From NCBI GenBank assembly GCA_039881145.1, contig JAYKKI010000003.1, positions 9,506,001 through 9,570,000 on the forward strand: a stretch of DNA of 64,000 nucleotides, read 5' to 3'. The stretch is from Druceiella hillmani. Its lineage: Eukaryota; Arthropoda; Insecta; Lepidoptera; Hepialidae. The notes under the pieces are model-generated. The model made no database searches and was not told where the DNA came from. It saw nothing but the letters and a program-made list of their open reading frames with translations. A program made the position numbers and the translations under genes. Positions 40,010 to 50,778 of this stretch are shown here, one piece after another; within the stretch, counting starts at the first letter, position 1; each line of letters starts with the position of its first letter.

Positions 40010-40375
40010 AAAACATTTTGAATTTTTTTCTTCATATTTACTATAAAACATAGCGTGATGCCGACTTTCAATATTGTAGACGAACTAAAAGTACTCAATA
40101 TCTTTTGATGTTCGGTGAAAATAAGATCATTGTATGAATAGAATGATACGCTTTAAAGGGCCATACCTTTTTGCGTGAATTATGAAACTTGTACATTAAT
40201 GTAAGGATGCATACCTTAATATACGATATTAATTTCAATATGATTGTCTTCACATCTTAAGCTTTTTCTTTGAAAAAGTATTCTGATAGATAGATGGACG
40301 GACAACGAAGTGATCCCATAAGATTTCCGTTTTTTTCCATTTTGAGGAACGAAACTCTAATAATAAGAATAAAAA
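40010..40375 (+). repeat. Transposon 3' tail with GACGGACAACGAAGTGATCC motif
   Basis: The sequence runs through 'gatagatagatggacggac', 'aacgaagtgatccca', 'taagatttccgttttttcc' and 'attttgaggaacgaaactctaa'. This block closely resembles the conserved 3' terminus of an abundant insect non-LTR/SINE family, whose usual form ends 'ttgaggtacggaaccctaaa'. The upstream 270 bases probably are 3' UTR of the same element. No open frame survives. Confidence 0.65.
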
Positions 40376-40641
40376 TTCCCTGTAAAAACAAAAATTGCTT
40401 AAAATATGTACTGTGACATGGATTCCATTTAACATTACCATACCTTATATCAAATTTATATAACATAATATTAACATTGACATAACGTTTTTGATACACA
40501 AATATTACATGAAAAATAATTGAATTTTGCAGTAAGTTCTAAATAATGTTTGACTAATAAATCAAATTAAAATGGTGGAATTTAAAAGTTATCAAAATAT
40601 AACATCCGACCAGTGTCCGACGTACCATTAACATTTCGTGT

Positions 40642-40857
40642 TTGATAGACAAATATTACATAAAAATCTATAAAGATCAAACTACATTAAACGAAGCCAT
40701 TAATTTAGCTATCTCAGAAAGGAAAATACCAAAATTGTTGTATAATGATACTCCACCAGTCTCTTCTAACCGTATTAATTCGATGTCACCATATACAATA
40801 TGTAAATTCGATTCATATAAGCCTGCCATTAACAGTGTTGATAGTAAAAGTAAATAA
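40642..40857 (+). pseudogene. Probable gag C-terminal fragment
   Basis: A 71-codon open frame with a TTLNEAINLAISERKI helix-like segment and a Ser/Asn/Lys-rich tail. It directly precedes the reverse transcriptase region, as the end of gag does in insect gypsy elements. The segment resembles the 'LNEAI..A..EE' region near the gag C-terminus in such elements. The assignment rests mainly on position. It ends about 80 bases before the first recognisable polymerase sequence, and protease is absent. Confidence 0.4.
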
Positions 40858-40929
40858 TAATAATAGAGTTACCTGCACTGTCATATCCAAAAATCTTGTT
40901 AAATTAAATTGAAATATCCAACTCACTCT

Positions 40930-42240
40930 ACATCATATTAACCATGACTCCCTAACTCTCTATAATTGCCTATCGTATCCCGAACAAACCTGAATTGACA
41001 GAACTGAAGAATTCCTTAACCTTTTACGAGTTTCACATTCAAATCACAAAGAGTCCAATGTACTTTACGACGAATGCTCAAAATATTCAGATATATTTCA
41101 TCTACCTAACGACCAACTTACCTCAACAGATGAAATACACCTTAAAATTAGAACCACCATTTCTCAACCAATTATTGTAAAATCCTATCGATTTCTCAAT
41201 TCACTATGCGAATTTCAGTCGCAAATTTAAAAAATGTTAGAATAAAAAATCATCGAACCTTCCATGTCTGCCTGGTTTTCTCCAATTTGGATAGTCCGGA
41301 AAAAAGTAGACCCTTCTGGCCAAAATAAATGGCGTATAGTAATTCATTACAGAAAATTAAATGTATAACCATCGATGAAACTTATACCATCCCAATAAAA
41401 CCGAAATCCTCGACCAATTAGGAAAATAAAAATAAACAAGTATTTTGGCGTCTGGTTTCCATCAGATAAAGATATCTCTTTAAGATTTTTTCAAATCTCT
41501 TTCAGTGTACCAAAAGCGCATTTCGAATTCAACGGAATGCCTTTTGGACTCAAAGACGCTCCGTCTACGTTCTAAATGCTTATGAATTCCATGGTCACCA
41601 GTCTCCAATGTGAGCATTGTTTCATATATTTAGATGACATCGTCATGTATTCTCAAAATCTCACATTCCATTTCCAAAATCTCTCAGTAGTCTTTTAAAA
41701 AATATGAAGATTTAATCTGGAAATTAATACGAAAATGTGAATTTCTGCAAAAAGAAGTCGGCTACTTAGGCCACGCCATTACCAAACACGATTTAAAACT
41801 AGATCCAAATAAAATAAAATCAGTCCAGAATTTCTCTATCCCAAAATGCCCAAAAGACATTAAATCCTTCCAAAGCTTAGTATCCTATTATCGTCGTTTC
41901 ATTCCAGACTTCTCTAACATTTCAAAACCCCTTGCGTCATTTTTAAAAAAGATATACCCTTCTATTGGTGTAACGAACAGCAATTAGCCTATGAGCAATT
42001 AAAAAATTAATTAATAACCGGTCTTGTCCTTATTTATTCTGATATTACCAAGCCTTTCATACTCACCTGCAACGGTTCTCATTATGTAATTTCAGCTATC
42101 TTGTCAGAAGGTCAAATTGGCAAAGATTATCCTCTCGCATAAACATACAGCTACTTAATAAAAGTGGAATTTCGTTGAGCGTAAAGAAAAGGAACTCCTA
42201 GCTATCTAATCCTGGCTTTGATCCCATGGGATTAATATTT
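40930..42240 (+). pseudogene. Gypsy-type reverse transcriptase/RNase H remnant
   Basis: Recognisable pieces in shifting frames are an RT N-terminal region with the FSPIWIV.KK and KWRIVI.YRKLN signatures (about 41275-41365), an SGFHQIKIS block near 41455, an F.FNGMPFGLK.A block near 41525, the catalytic YLDD at 41627-41638, GYLGHAIT near 41760 and SYYRRFIPDFS near 41885, then the RNase H start with ...ERKEKELLAI near 42180. These are diagnostic of Ty3/gypsy polymerase. Many stops and indels are present, and integrase does not follow. The active-site YLDD itself is intact, although its frame is broken on both sides. Confidence 0.9.
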
Positions 42241-42279
42241 AAGTGTGGTAATCCTAGTAGATATTTCATTTAATAAAAA

Positions 42280-43900
42280 TAATGAAATTTAGAAATAAAA
42301 ACAGCATTATAGAAACATTCAAGTACTTAGGTAAACAATCTAACTCTTACAATGATATTGAATATCATAACATGTTTCAATCCTAATTTATGCGCTATTA
42401 TGATGTAGTTAAAGAATTTGATTCAATTTCTCATTTTATTACAAAATATTCCAAAAGATCGGCACGGTTGGATGGTGTCGATACCATCAGCAAATACTTA
42501 TTCGGAAATACGGATCAAAAGGATGCTATAAGAAATAGCAACGCATTTTAAATAATTGAAATAGAACAGAACCAACTTGCAAAATTAAAGAAATGTAATA
42601 TGCTTATAACTTTATCAACCCTTTCGTCCCTTAATAATGCAAATATAGAAATATTAATCAACAAACTTTGAAGAGCGCTGTTGAAAATCTAACTTCTTAA
42701 CAGACAACCTTCTTGTAAAATCCAAAATATCTGTGTGAAATGTTAAAATGTTACACGTGTTAGAAAATATTTCATTAACACTTCCATTTAAGTCAGCAGA
42801 TATATTTAATGCTACCATGCTCAGCAGGTCAAATACATTACATCCTTCATTTATAACTCCAAAACAACTTTTGTAGAATTAGAAGATAATTATAGGTTCA
42901 TATCCAGCTTTAATAAGCTACCTGTTCTGTTAGTTTTAGATAATATAAATATCATTATAAACATGTCCGAATTTGTATGTTGTTATGATAATGATAAAAT
43001 TGTTTTTGTTTTAGAAATTTCACAACTAAACCAGAAGGAATATAATTTGTAACAAACTTTTTTTTTTCTTGTTGCTCTTAAGATTGAAAATGAAAATTCA
43101 TACTCTACTATTGTTCCATCTGTTAAACACTTAGGCATAACTAGAGATAAGTCCTATGATTGTAAGTTAAATGATTTGAAATATTGTAATATTATATACA
43201 ATCAACTTTTTTATTTTTCTACGTTCTAAATGCTTATGAATTCCATGGTCACCAGTCTCCAATGTGAGCATTGTTTCATATATTTAGATGACATCGTCAT
43301 GTATTCTCAAAATCTCACATTCCATTTCCAAAATCTCTCAGTAGTCTTTTAATACAATCAACTTTTTTATTTTTAAAACACTAACTTCAAAACCACATCA
43401 ATGTGAGACTAGATTTAAGGTGACTTAAAAATTTGACAAAAATTACATATAATAAATGGGTATTTGTCGCCAGACAAAAGTCAACGTTATCTTTAGATTG
43501 TTATTAAACAAATGCATTTGAATTCGAAATAATAAACACAGGCATTCTAAAATTACCATTTGATTGCTTTATCTACTCTAAAGATATAAAGCTTAGTCCG
43601 AAATATAACCAGCACTTTAAATTGCGACCTGTAAATACAGACTTCGAGCTAATAAATGATTCATGTTGCAATAATGATAAATTCAATAAAATAAAGGATA
43701 ACCTTTCAGTGTTAAACTTCAGAAATATTGATATGGATTCCATTTTATTCAAGTGTTATTTATAAATTTTATAAATATGGCATTTGTCTTCGAACTTTCA
43801 ATATTGTAAGTCGTAAAAGAAATCTAACAGTTAAAATATCAGATGAAGCGTCTTCACCTCCGCTTCCTGAACCTAGAATTAGAACTTCCCTTAAATAAAC
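42280..43900 (+). pseudogene. Env-like remnant (errantivirus envelope), interrupted
   Basis: After polymerase there is a decayed reading frame with a segment resembling the post-cleavage start of insect errantivirus envelope proteins, of the F-protein family shared with baculoviruses. That includes a basic KRSARLDG-type site followed by an ISKYLFGN segment near 42455-42520. Downstream are 'ITPKQLL'-like and DKIVFVLEISQLN segments (about 42860, 43000). The frame is broken by many stops, and by a 135-bp insertion copied from the reverse transcriptase (43218-43352). It cannot be functional. The envelope call is by pattern memory only, but position and order agree. Confidence 0.6.
43218..43352 (+). 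repeat. 135-bp patch copied from the reverse transcriptase
   Basis: This is an exact copy, as far as I can read, of 41564-41698, including the YLDD box (here 43281-43292). It is in the same orientation, 1654 bases downstream and inside the env remnant. It is bracketed by direct repeats of 'tacaatcaacttttttattttt' at 43197-43218 and 43353-43374. See the findings for interpretation. Confidence 0.9.
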
Positions 43901-43948
43901 TTCATTTTTTCGCGTAAGTTTAATTTCATCCGTGGAGGAGGCTGTTAT

Positions 43949-44350
43949 ATATTCTATATGTATGGGTTTGCCTTACATTTATCTTATGTTACACCTCTGA
44001 TCAACAACAACTTCGCTTCACTTGGTGAAGCCAAGTTGTTCCAAGGGTTCCAAGCTCCTGCACACGTTAATGTGCAGATATTGAGAATAGGAGCTTGGAT
44101 CGCTTGGAACAACTTGGCTTCACGCTTGGAACAACTTGGCTAACGTGCGTAACCAGTGAAATGTAATTCTCAATAACAAGACCACCCACCGATAGGCCGT
44201 CTTCCTTCCCATAGTCAGTCCGCCCGACAGTACTGTTCATCACGCGCCTCTGATCCAACGACGCTCCCAGATTCTGATTTATCAGTTAATTAAATAAAAT
44301 AATTGTAACCAAACAAAGTAATTCTCTTTTTCTTTAAAACAAAATAACAA
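43949..44350 (+). repeat. Probable 3' LTR region of the gypsy-type element
   Basis: It begins with TG (tgttatatattc) directly after a purine-rich tract (gtggaggaggc), as expected for a polypurine tract/LTR junction. It is GC-richer than its surroundings. The 3' boundary is uncertain, probably within 44300-44390. No second LTR was found in the window, so the boundaries cannot be confirmed by pairing. Confidence 0.5.
44025..44141. repeat. 99-bp hairpin plus duplicated arm
   Basis: 'gtgaagccaagttgttccaa' at 44025 pairs with its reverse complement ending at 44123, continuing inward through 'ggttccaagctcctg' and an inner 'tgcacacgttaatgtgca' palindrome. Immediately after, the unit 'cgcttggaacaacttggct' (44101-44119) is repeated once more at 44123-44141. 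The structure lies within the putative LTR. Confidence 0.85.
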
Positions 44351-44399
44351 GGATTCTCTAACATCAGGAAGGTCAGGAAGGCCATAATTTTGGAGTAAC

Positions 44400-44930
44400 T
44401 TTAGGATTCATCTACGTTTAATTGTTTTGTGCATTTTTTATTTCTTTCAAACGTATGTTTATTACCAATGCAAAATATTATATGTTGTACAAATAATGTA
44501 TATAGGTATGGTAGGAGTGGAAATCAAGAAACACATTAATTATTTCAAAGTATCATTTCTAATTTTATAACTTTGATTTTTACACTAAAACTCTTCCTTG
44601 AAATTCGCGAAACTGATGCTTTTTTGACTTTGGTCCTGCGTCACTTTTTCAGAAGCATGTCGATCGCTGGCGATTTGATATATATTCTAAAATATAGAAC
44701 GATAATATCATTCTTTTGTCTACATAAAAGTCCGTAAACTACGAGCATTTTCCAAGGTTTTGCGCTGTTACCTACTTTTATTGAAATATGATATCAGTCA
44801 TAAATAAACTTGAAGTAGCTTTTCATATCCATGTAATAAGTGGAGTTGTGTCGGTATTTAGAAAAAAAGAAAAAGTTGTTTTTGTACAAACGGTAAATTA
44901 ATTTCTATAACAGTAATGGCAATAACAAAG
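44400..44930. other. AT-rich spacer between LTR region and copy B
   Basis: No gene or repeat was recognised. Copy B may extend a little into it, but alignment with copy A becomes unclear beyond about 44940. Confidence 0.45.
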
Positions 44931-45081
44931 ACGGGGTATTAAATAAAATAGGGCACGAATAGAAGGAAAAGCAACTCGAGTATAATTAGAATAGGTAAGA
45001 TTTTTTCCGACGACTTTCGAAAGAATAAACGGGTTTTGGTTGTAAATAGAGGAGGAATATTAATAGAATGATGAATAATAT

Positions 45082-45282
45082 TTAGTCATAAGGAACACGA
45101 GTAGATTTTTTTAATACAAACTCAGTTGACTGCAAAATTATTAGCGAATCCGGTACCGAAGTAAATACATCTCTGTGAAATGTTATAATATTATGAAAAA
45201 ATCCGCCGTTCATATATTGGAGTTTAATAATTAATTTTGGTAAAATATCTAACATTTTATATAACGATAGTGTAAAAGACAA
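45082..45282 (-). pseudogene. Conserved peptide-like segment in copy B, partner of 10782-11033
   Basis: A minus-strand open frame of 66 codons with SFTLSLYKM, ILPKL, GFFHNI and FTSVPDS, aligning without gaps to the plus-strand frame in copy A (SFTPSLGKM, ILSKL, YFFHNF, LSSVPDN). Upstream on the same strand, another frame at 45257-45580 overlaps it and ends with hydrophobic residues. The two could be one frameshifted protein, because copy A also has matching DNA upstream (10320-10430). No family was recognised. Confidence 0.4.
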
Positions 45283-45580
45283 AATGATGCTTAAAATTAG
45301 GCTTCATGTATGTTATGAAACAACACAGACTTTGGAATTTATAATCTTGTACACAAATAAATCCACTAATTGTCAACAGATATTTTACAATGTGTGGCAA
45401 TTTCTCATACGTTTGTGGTGGGACTTTCGATTTTGTGAATGAATCATGAACGAAACAATACGTGATAAATATATGCGAATAGACAAAATTGTAAAAGAGG
45501 AAATTTTTATCTCTTAAACAACTTTTATCCTGGTTTATTATATTCATAAATATTAAAAACCAATATTTAAGCAAAACCAA
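45257..45580 (-). pseudogene. 107-codon unrecognised frame in copy B
   Basis: A minus-strand frame rich in Phe, Tyr, Ile and Cys, with a more protein-like middle (HDSFTKSKVPPQTYEKLPHI). It overlaps the conserved segment at 45082-45282 by 26 bases in another frame, which suggests a single frameshifted coding remnant. The equivalent region of copy A (about 10430-10780) is much diverged and has no open frame. Nothing in it matches a family I know. Confidence 0.3.
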
Positions 45581-46055
45581 CTACGTACGCATTATCTGGT
45601 AAAATGTTTATTATTCTCCTATAATTATTTGAATACAAGTTCGTGCTTTGAAAAGAATTGGAAATATTTCGTTGTGCTATCTCCTGAGTCAGCGCTGATG
45701 AACTGAGATGACGGTTATATTAGTTGCTATTCTAGTGTACAAACTGATCATCATTTCTTTATCAGCTAATTTACTAATACACACCGTAATTAACATTAAA
45801 TGTGTTTTGATGATAGTGATAAGTCTATATATATTCCACGAGAAATTATTTTAAGTCCCGTGAAAGTGTAGCACCTTCGTGATGACGAAATACTGATTTG
45901 CATATACAAAACGTTCATCCTAAATAGCGGTTACGGAGCGAATCTAACGAAATATTATTCTGTCAAACCAGAAGCTTCAATTAGGTTTTCTTAATAAATA
46001 ACACGTTTTTGAATCGAAATTGTCGATAGCGTGATAACATTTATATAAAAATAAC

Positions 46056-46059
<4 letters not shown>

Positions 46060-46134
<75 letters not shown>
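46060..46134. repeat. (TA)n microsatellite, interrupted
   Basis: A TA array with two TATACATATA interruptions. It lies just outside the left arm of the foldback structure. Confidence 0.95.
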
Positions 46135-46414
46135 ACATATCAAAATTAATTACTATCGTTTAGATATTAATGTACAACAGAGACTTAGAATAATTATTGC
46201 ATGAAAGTCTAATGGGAATATAGCCATTTTTTTTTCAATTATCTATAGGTATTAACAAATGTAAAGATTTGAGAAAAATAATCAGAGTTAACATATTTTA
46301 GTATTAAACAAAAATAATTTCATTCAAGCAGTATGGAGAAGACTTAGAAACAATCGAGAAAAATGTAAACGTTTAGCATACGATTAAATATTGAATATAT
46401 TTGGCGTTAATTTT

Positions 46415-46680
46415 CACAATTAAATGAAACTTAGTCGTGGTAAAGAACTACTGAAAGTAGAAATAACACTACATCACGTAGTTTCATTTAATTGTGCATA
46501 CGCTTAAAATTTTTAAAAAAAATTTCTACTTTAGTATTATTTCTTTTTTATTTCTACTTTCTATAGCAAAGATCTTTGCGAATAGCCCACTTGAAGATGT
46601 AATACAACGAAACTTAGATCGTGGTAAAAAACTATTGAAAGTGGAAATAACACTACATCACGTTGTTTCTTTTAATTGTG
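46415..46680. repeat. Nested MITE-like units in left arm
   Basis: 46415-46496 is a short (82-bp) unit bounded by 'cacaattaaatgaaac' and 'gtttcatttaattgtg'. A second right-hand end, 'ttgtttcttttaattgtg', ends at 46680. The block from 'gatcgtggtaaa' to 'ttgtgcatacg' is thus present twice (about 46432-46502 and 46613-46686). This is the same family as at 38583-38749 and 50449-50671, and is best explained by a partial duplication or nested insertion of one MITE. Confidence 0.75.
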
Positions 46681-47305
46681 CATACGATTAAAATTGAAAA
46701 AAAAATTATTGATAAAGATTATGCAAAAATAAAATTAAGGTTATTGTTGTTTTTAAAGTAAATTCAATATATTTATTACCCAAAATCTACGATCATTTCT
46801 TAGTAATATGAATTTTAAGAAGTGAAATAAATTTGTAAAATTCAAAAAATATATGCGTCAACTTTGCAATATTACTACTAGTATGTAAAATTTTCTACTA
46901 CGACTAAATATTATTTTGGAAAGTTTCTTGACCATAAAAAGTCAGCCATCATGGGTTACCTGGCAGATGTGAAACGCCCAACATTTTTTTTTTATATTTT
47001 TTGTATAAATCTTGTATTTGAACGAATTTAAAACAAAAAATATATAAAAATATTCAGATAGTTGTCAATTATATAATATTAATTTTACTTTGTTATTGTT
47101 TTATGAAATAATTTACTATAAGAATAAATAATTTCATGACCATCCATTGAAAATATGTTTTTACTTGTAAGGTACAGTTAGCCGACAAGATGTAAAACTG
47201 GTCAAATTAAGCGTAAAAATTTGTCAATGCGTGAAGCTGGATGAATGGAATGTCGCGACGTGTCATCAGCACGTTTTAACTCCCATTCAACCGCGCCATT
47301 AGATA

Positions 47306-47308
<3 letters not shown>

Positions 47309-47385
<77 letters not shown>

Positions 47386-47386
47386 T
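47309..47386. repeat. (CA)n(TA)n microsatellite in left arm
   Basis: About 32 CA units followed by a short TA run. Its mirror in the right arm is the (TG/CG)n tract at 49755-49800. The microsatellite therefore predates the inverted duplication and has since changed differently in the two arms. Confidence 0.95.
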
Positions 47387-47482
47387 CACGTAATAGAAAT
47401 ATTTTAAAATTACATTACTCTGTTAATATTGAAAAAAACAATATTATTTCACATAATAATTTGCCTTTTATATGAGAAAATC

Positions 47483-49655
47483 CTTTGTGTTAGGACGATG
47501 TAAGCAATTTGTCTCAGTGCCTAATGGAGACGCAGACATCAAAGAGTTCTTTGATTTCAATATTTGGTTGTAAATACTGTTTTAACAATAAGTAATACTG
47601 TTGTAATTGTGTTTACAAATTTACTTTTAAGAAATAAAGGATAAACGATTTTGTCGAAAACTTCTTTAGTAAATTTAAAATATTACGAAAACTAGGAGAA
47701 ATAAACGTTTATATATTATGTGTTGTAATGAAAACAAAATGCATTGGCCTTCATATGTACTCTATGTGTACACATTTACGGTATTCATTTACATAGTTTA
47801 ATGATTTTATGCTTTTAGGTAGTCGCTTCCACTTGTTTTAGAAAAAAAATATATTGTATCGCGCCAATACTTAGTACAAGTAAGTAAGCAATAACCCAAG
47901 TTTAGTCAAAAAATTAAGCCTCTACTACAGAAATTAGTATTAATATAATTTACTTACTTTTCTAAAAAAAATGCGGTATCTCGGAATGGGTAGTTAATGT
48001 TGGAAAAGTTAAGGAATACGTATTTATTTTTTCACTAATTGTTTTCAAAAACAAATGCAATTGACACAAATACCCAAACATATATCTGTACTTCAAAAAA
48101 CTTACCATTCGTACTAATTCACTTATTGAATAACTTTAAACAATAGTTTTGAAGAGTAAAATCGAAATTTGGTTTTTCTTAGGTTTTTTTTTCAGAATTT
48201 ATACTGATATTTTTTTCCTTTATTTTTAAAAAGAAAAAGAGAGAAAATAAAATGTATGGTTGTCATCTACTTTCTCACTTATTATAAGTGTGTGCTAATT
48301 ATTTACCAAAATTTTTCTAGATATCCACAGTCATATAGGTATTTACAGCTCCCCATACTAAACATAAACCTATACAATTGTAAACAACTTATAGAAATAT
48401 TCTAAATACTTCTTGTTCAACATCCCATATCAACACCTTATTAGAAGGAGATATATCAAATAATGAAAAAAAGACTGTAAGCTGACAGCGCCAAAAGGGC
48501 GTAATCAATTGCGATGTAATATGGCATCAATCATTATGATGCATTTATTGCAAGGGATCCCAGATAATAATATCTCGTATAACGAAAGGATGGGAGGAGT
48601 GAATGAGTGATGGATACTTATTGGTCTTTGGACGTTGTTTAAATCACCCTTCTGAAAGATTGTTGCAATATTTGTATTGAGTAGTATATTTAACTTCTTT
48701 TGTGTTTCTTTATTGACTTTAATAAAATAAGAATCTTACGATCAATAAAAAATAATAACTTTTGACAGATATTTGCAAGTAATTAAAAATTTAGCGCAAC
48801 AACAAAGCTTAGTCTAAACTAATTCAATTTAACGTGTATAATTTGTTTTATCCCTTGCCAATTCATTTAAATATCCTACAGAAAGAGTTTTGTCATTTCT
48901 CAGAAGTGCGAAAGGTAAAATTAATAGAGGCTATAATGCCCAAAATATATATTTTTATAAACTATTTTTATTGGAACTCTGCTAAAACTTTTTTTAGTGA
49001 AATAATAATAAGAGTTCTTCTTTTTAACATGTCGTTTAAACTGAATTAAAGCAGATTAAACTTTTAAATTTAGGGAACAGGAAAAAATTAAGACTTTATA
49101 TAGTATCAAAAAGGATACGACGTAATAATAATTACATTAATAAAAGCTCATTAACATTTTTTAAGTCCGCAAAATAATATGACAAATTGCAATTAATGTT
49201 GTCGCTAAGCGTAATTAAACTCAACAATTTTACAATTCCGTCTGCCATTAAATTTACAGAATTAAATTACAGCCCGGCTTTGATATGAAACCCAGTTACC
49301 ACTTGTTTCATTGGAAGTTGATTTCAGTTACAAGTAAATATCAACATTCAGGACTGCCATTGAAAACTAAAACAAAGGATTCCCTGAAATTTACCAGGAT
49401 ACCTAATACGAATGAGTGAATCAAAAACTTTGAAACTGTAACTTCCTTTCCCATATTTTATGCGACATTTTAATTAGGATTAATAAAAATGACCTAATTT
49501 TAAATGTTTGTACCCCATAATCGAATAATTATTTACTATAGGAAGTAACTATTCCGTGATATTGTAGTGAAATTTAATTTCACTTCAAATAAAGTAGAAT
49601 TTGACATTGTTAGTAATTTACATATACCACAAAAAAAGAACCAATAAAGATAAGG
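47483..49655. repeat. Core of copy B between the foldback arms
   Basis: Runs from 'cagtgcctaatgg' near 47516 to 'accacaaaaaaagaaccaa' near 49627, in the same order and orientation as 6930-9660. The 71-codon frame at 48834-49049 has no clear conserved counterpart in A. No domain was recognised. Confidence 0.7.
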
Positions 49656-49754
49656 ATTTCCTCATATAAAAGGCAAATTATTATGTGAAATAATATTGTT
49701 TTTTCCAATATTAACCGAGTAATGTAATTTTAAAATATTTCTACTACGTGAATA

Positions 49755-49800
49755 TATGTGTGTGCGTGTGCGTGTGCGTGCGCGCGTGTGTGCGTGTGTG
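49755..49800. repeat. (GT/GC)n microsatellite in right arm
   Basis: TG-rich array with CG interruptions (gtgtgcgtgtgcg...), mirror of 47309-47386. Confidence 0.95.
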
Positions 49801-50448
49801 AAATATCATGTCACGTCGTCATGATTTTTCACACACACACAAAACATCATGTCACGTCGTCAAATGGCACGTCGCGACATTCCAATCATCCAGCTTCACG
49901 TCTTGACGAATTTTTACGCTTAATTGGACCAGCTTTACATCTTGTCTGCTAACTGTACCTTACAAGTAAAAACATATTTTCAATGGTTGGTCATAAAATT
50001 ATTTATTCTTATAGTAAATTATTTCATAAAACCATAATAAAGTGAAATTAATATTATATTATTGACAACTATCTGAATATTTATTAATTTTTTTTTTTAA
50101 TTTCGTTCAAATACAAGATTTATATAAAAAATATACAAAAAAAAATTTGGACGTTTCAAATCTGCCAGGTAACCCATGATGGCTGATTTTTTACGGTCAA
50201 GAAACTTTCCAAAATAGTATTTAGTTGTAGTAGAAAATTTTACATGCTAGTGGTAATATTGCAAAGTTGACGTATATATTTTTTTGAATTTTACAAATTT
50301 TTATCACTTCTTAAAATTCATATTACTAAGAAATGATCGTAGGTTTTGGGTAATAAATATATTGAATTTACTCTAAAAACAACAATAACCTTAATTTTAT
50401 ATTTGCATAGCCTTTATCAATAATTTTTTTTTAAATTTTAATCGTATG

Positions 50449-50671
50449 CACAATTAAATTAAACTACGTGATGTAGTGTTATTTCTACTTTTAGTAGTTC
50501 TTTACCACGACCTAGGTTTCATTGTATTACAATATTTTCAGGTGGGCTATTAGCAAAGATCTTTGCTATAGAAAGTAGAAATAAAAAAAGAAATAATATT
50601 AAAGTAGAAATAATAAAGTAGAAATAGTAAAAGTAGAATAACACTATATCACGTAGTTTCATTTAATTGTG
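50449..50671. mobile_element. MITE-like element in right arm (223 bp)
   Basis: Terminal inverted repeats of about 40 bp: 'cacaattaaattaaactacg' at the left and 'cgtagtttcatttaattgtg' at the right, both continuing into TGATGTAGTGTTATT-like sequence and its complement. The interior holds 'ccacgacctaggtttcattg', 'gcaaagatctttgc' (palindrome) and three successive 'aaagtagaaata' repeats. No coding sequence is present. Confidence 0.8.
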
Positions 50672-50778
50672 AAAATTAACGCCAAATATATTCAATATTT
50701 AATCGTATGCTAAACGTTTACCCTTTTCTCGATTGTTTCTAAGTGTTCTCCGTACTGCTTGAATGAAATTATTTTTGT

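Larger units (their letters stand above)
40640..44350 (+). mobile_element. Gypsy/errantivirus-type LTR retroelement, decayed, 5'-truncated
   Basis: The order on the plus strand is a gag-tail-like segment (40642-40857), reverse transcriptase and RNase H (about 40930-42240), an env-like remnant (about 42280-43880), then a purine tract 'gtggaggaggc' and a probable 3' LTR beginning near 43949 (tgttatatattc). No 5' LTR was found, and protease and integrase were not recognised. This order fits the env-bearing insect gypsy (errantivirus) lineage of which 17.6 and 297 are members. Every frame is interrupted by stops and frameshifts, so the element is dead. An internal patch duplication and a hairpin in the LTR region are listed separately. 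Confidence 0.85.

Noticed and set aside
47245..47475. Open frame coding a Thr-His repeat
   Set aside because: It is a translation of the (CA)n microsatellite, and the frame is not preserved in the mirrored arm.
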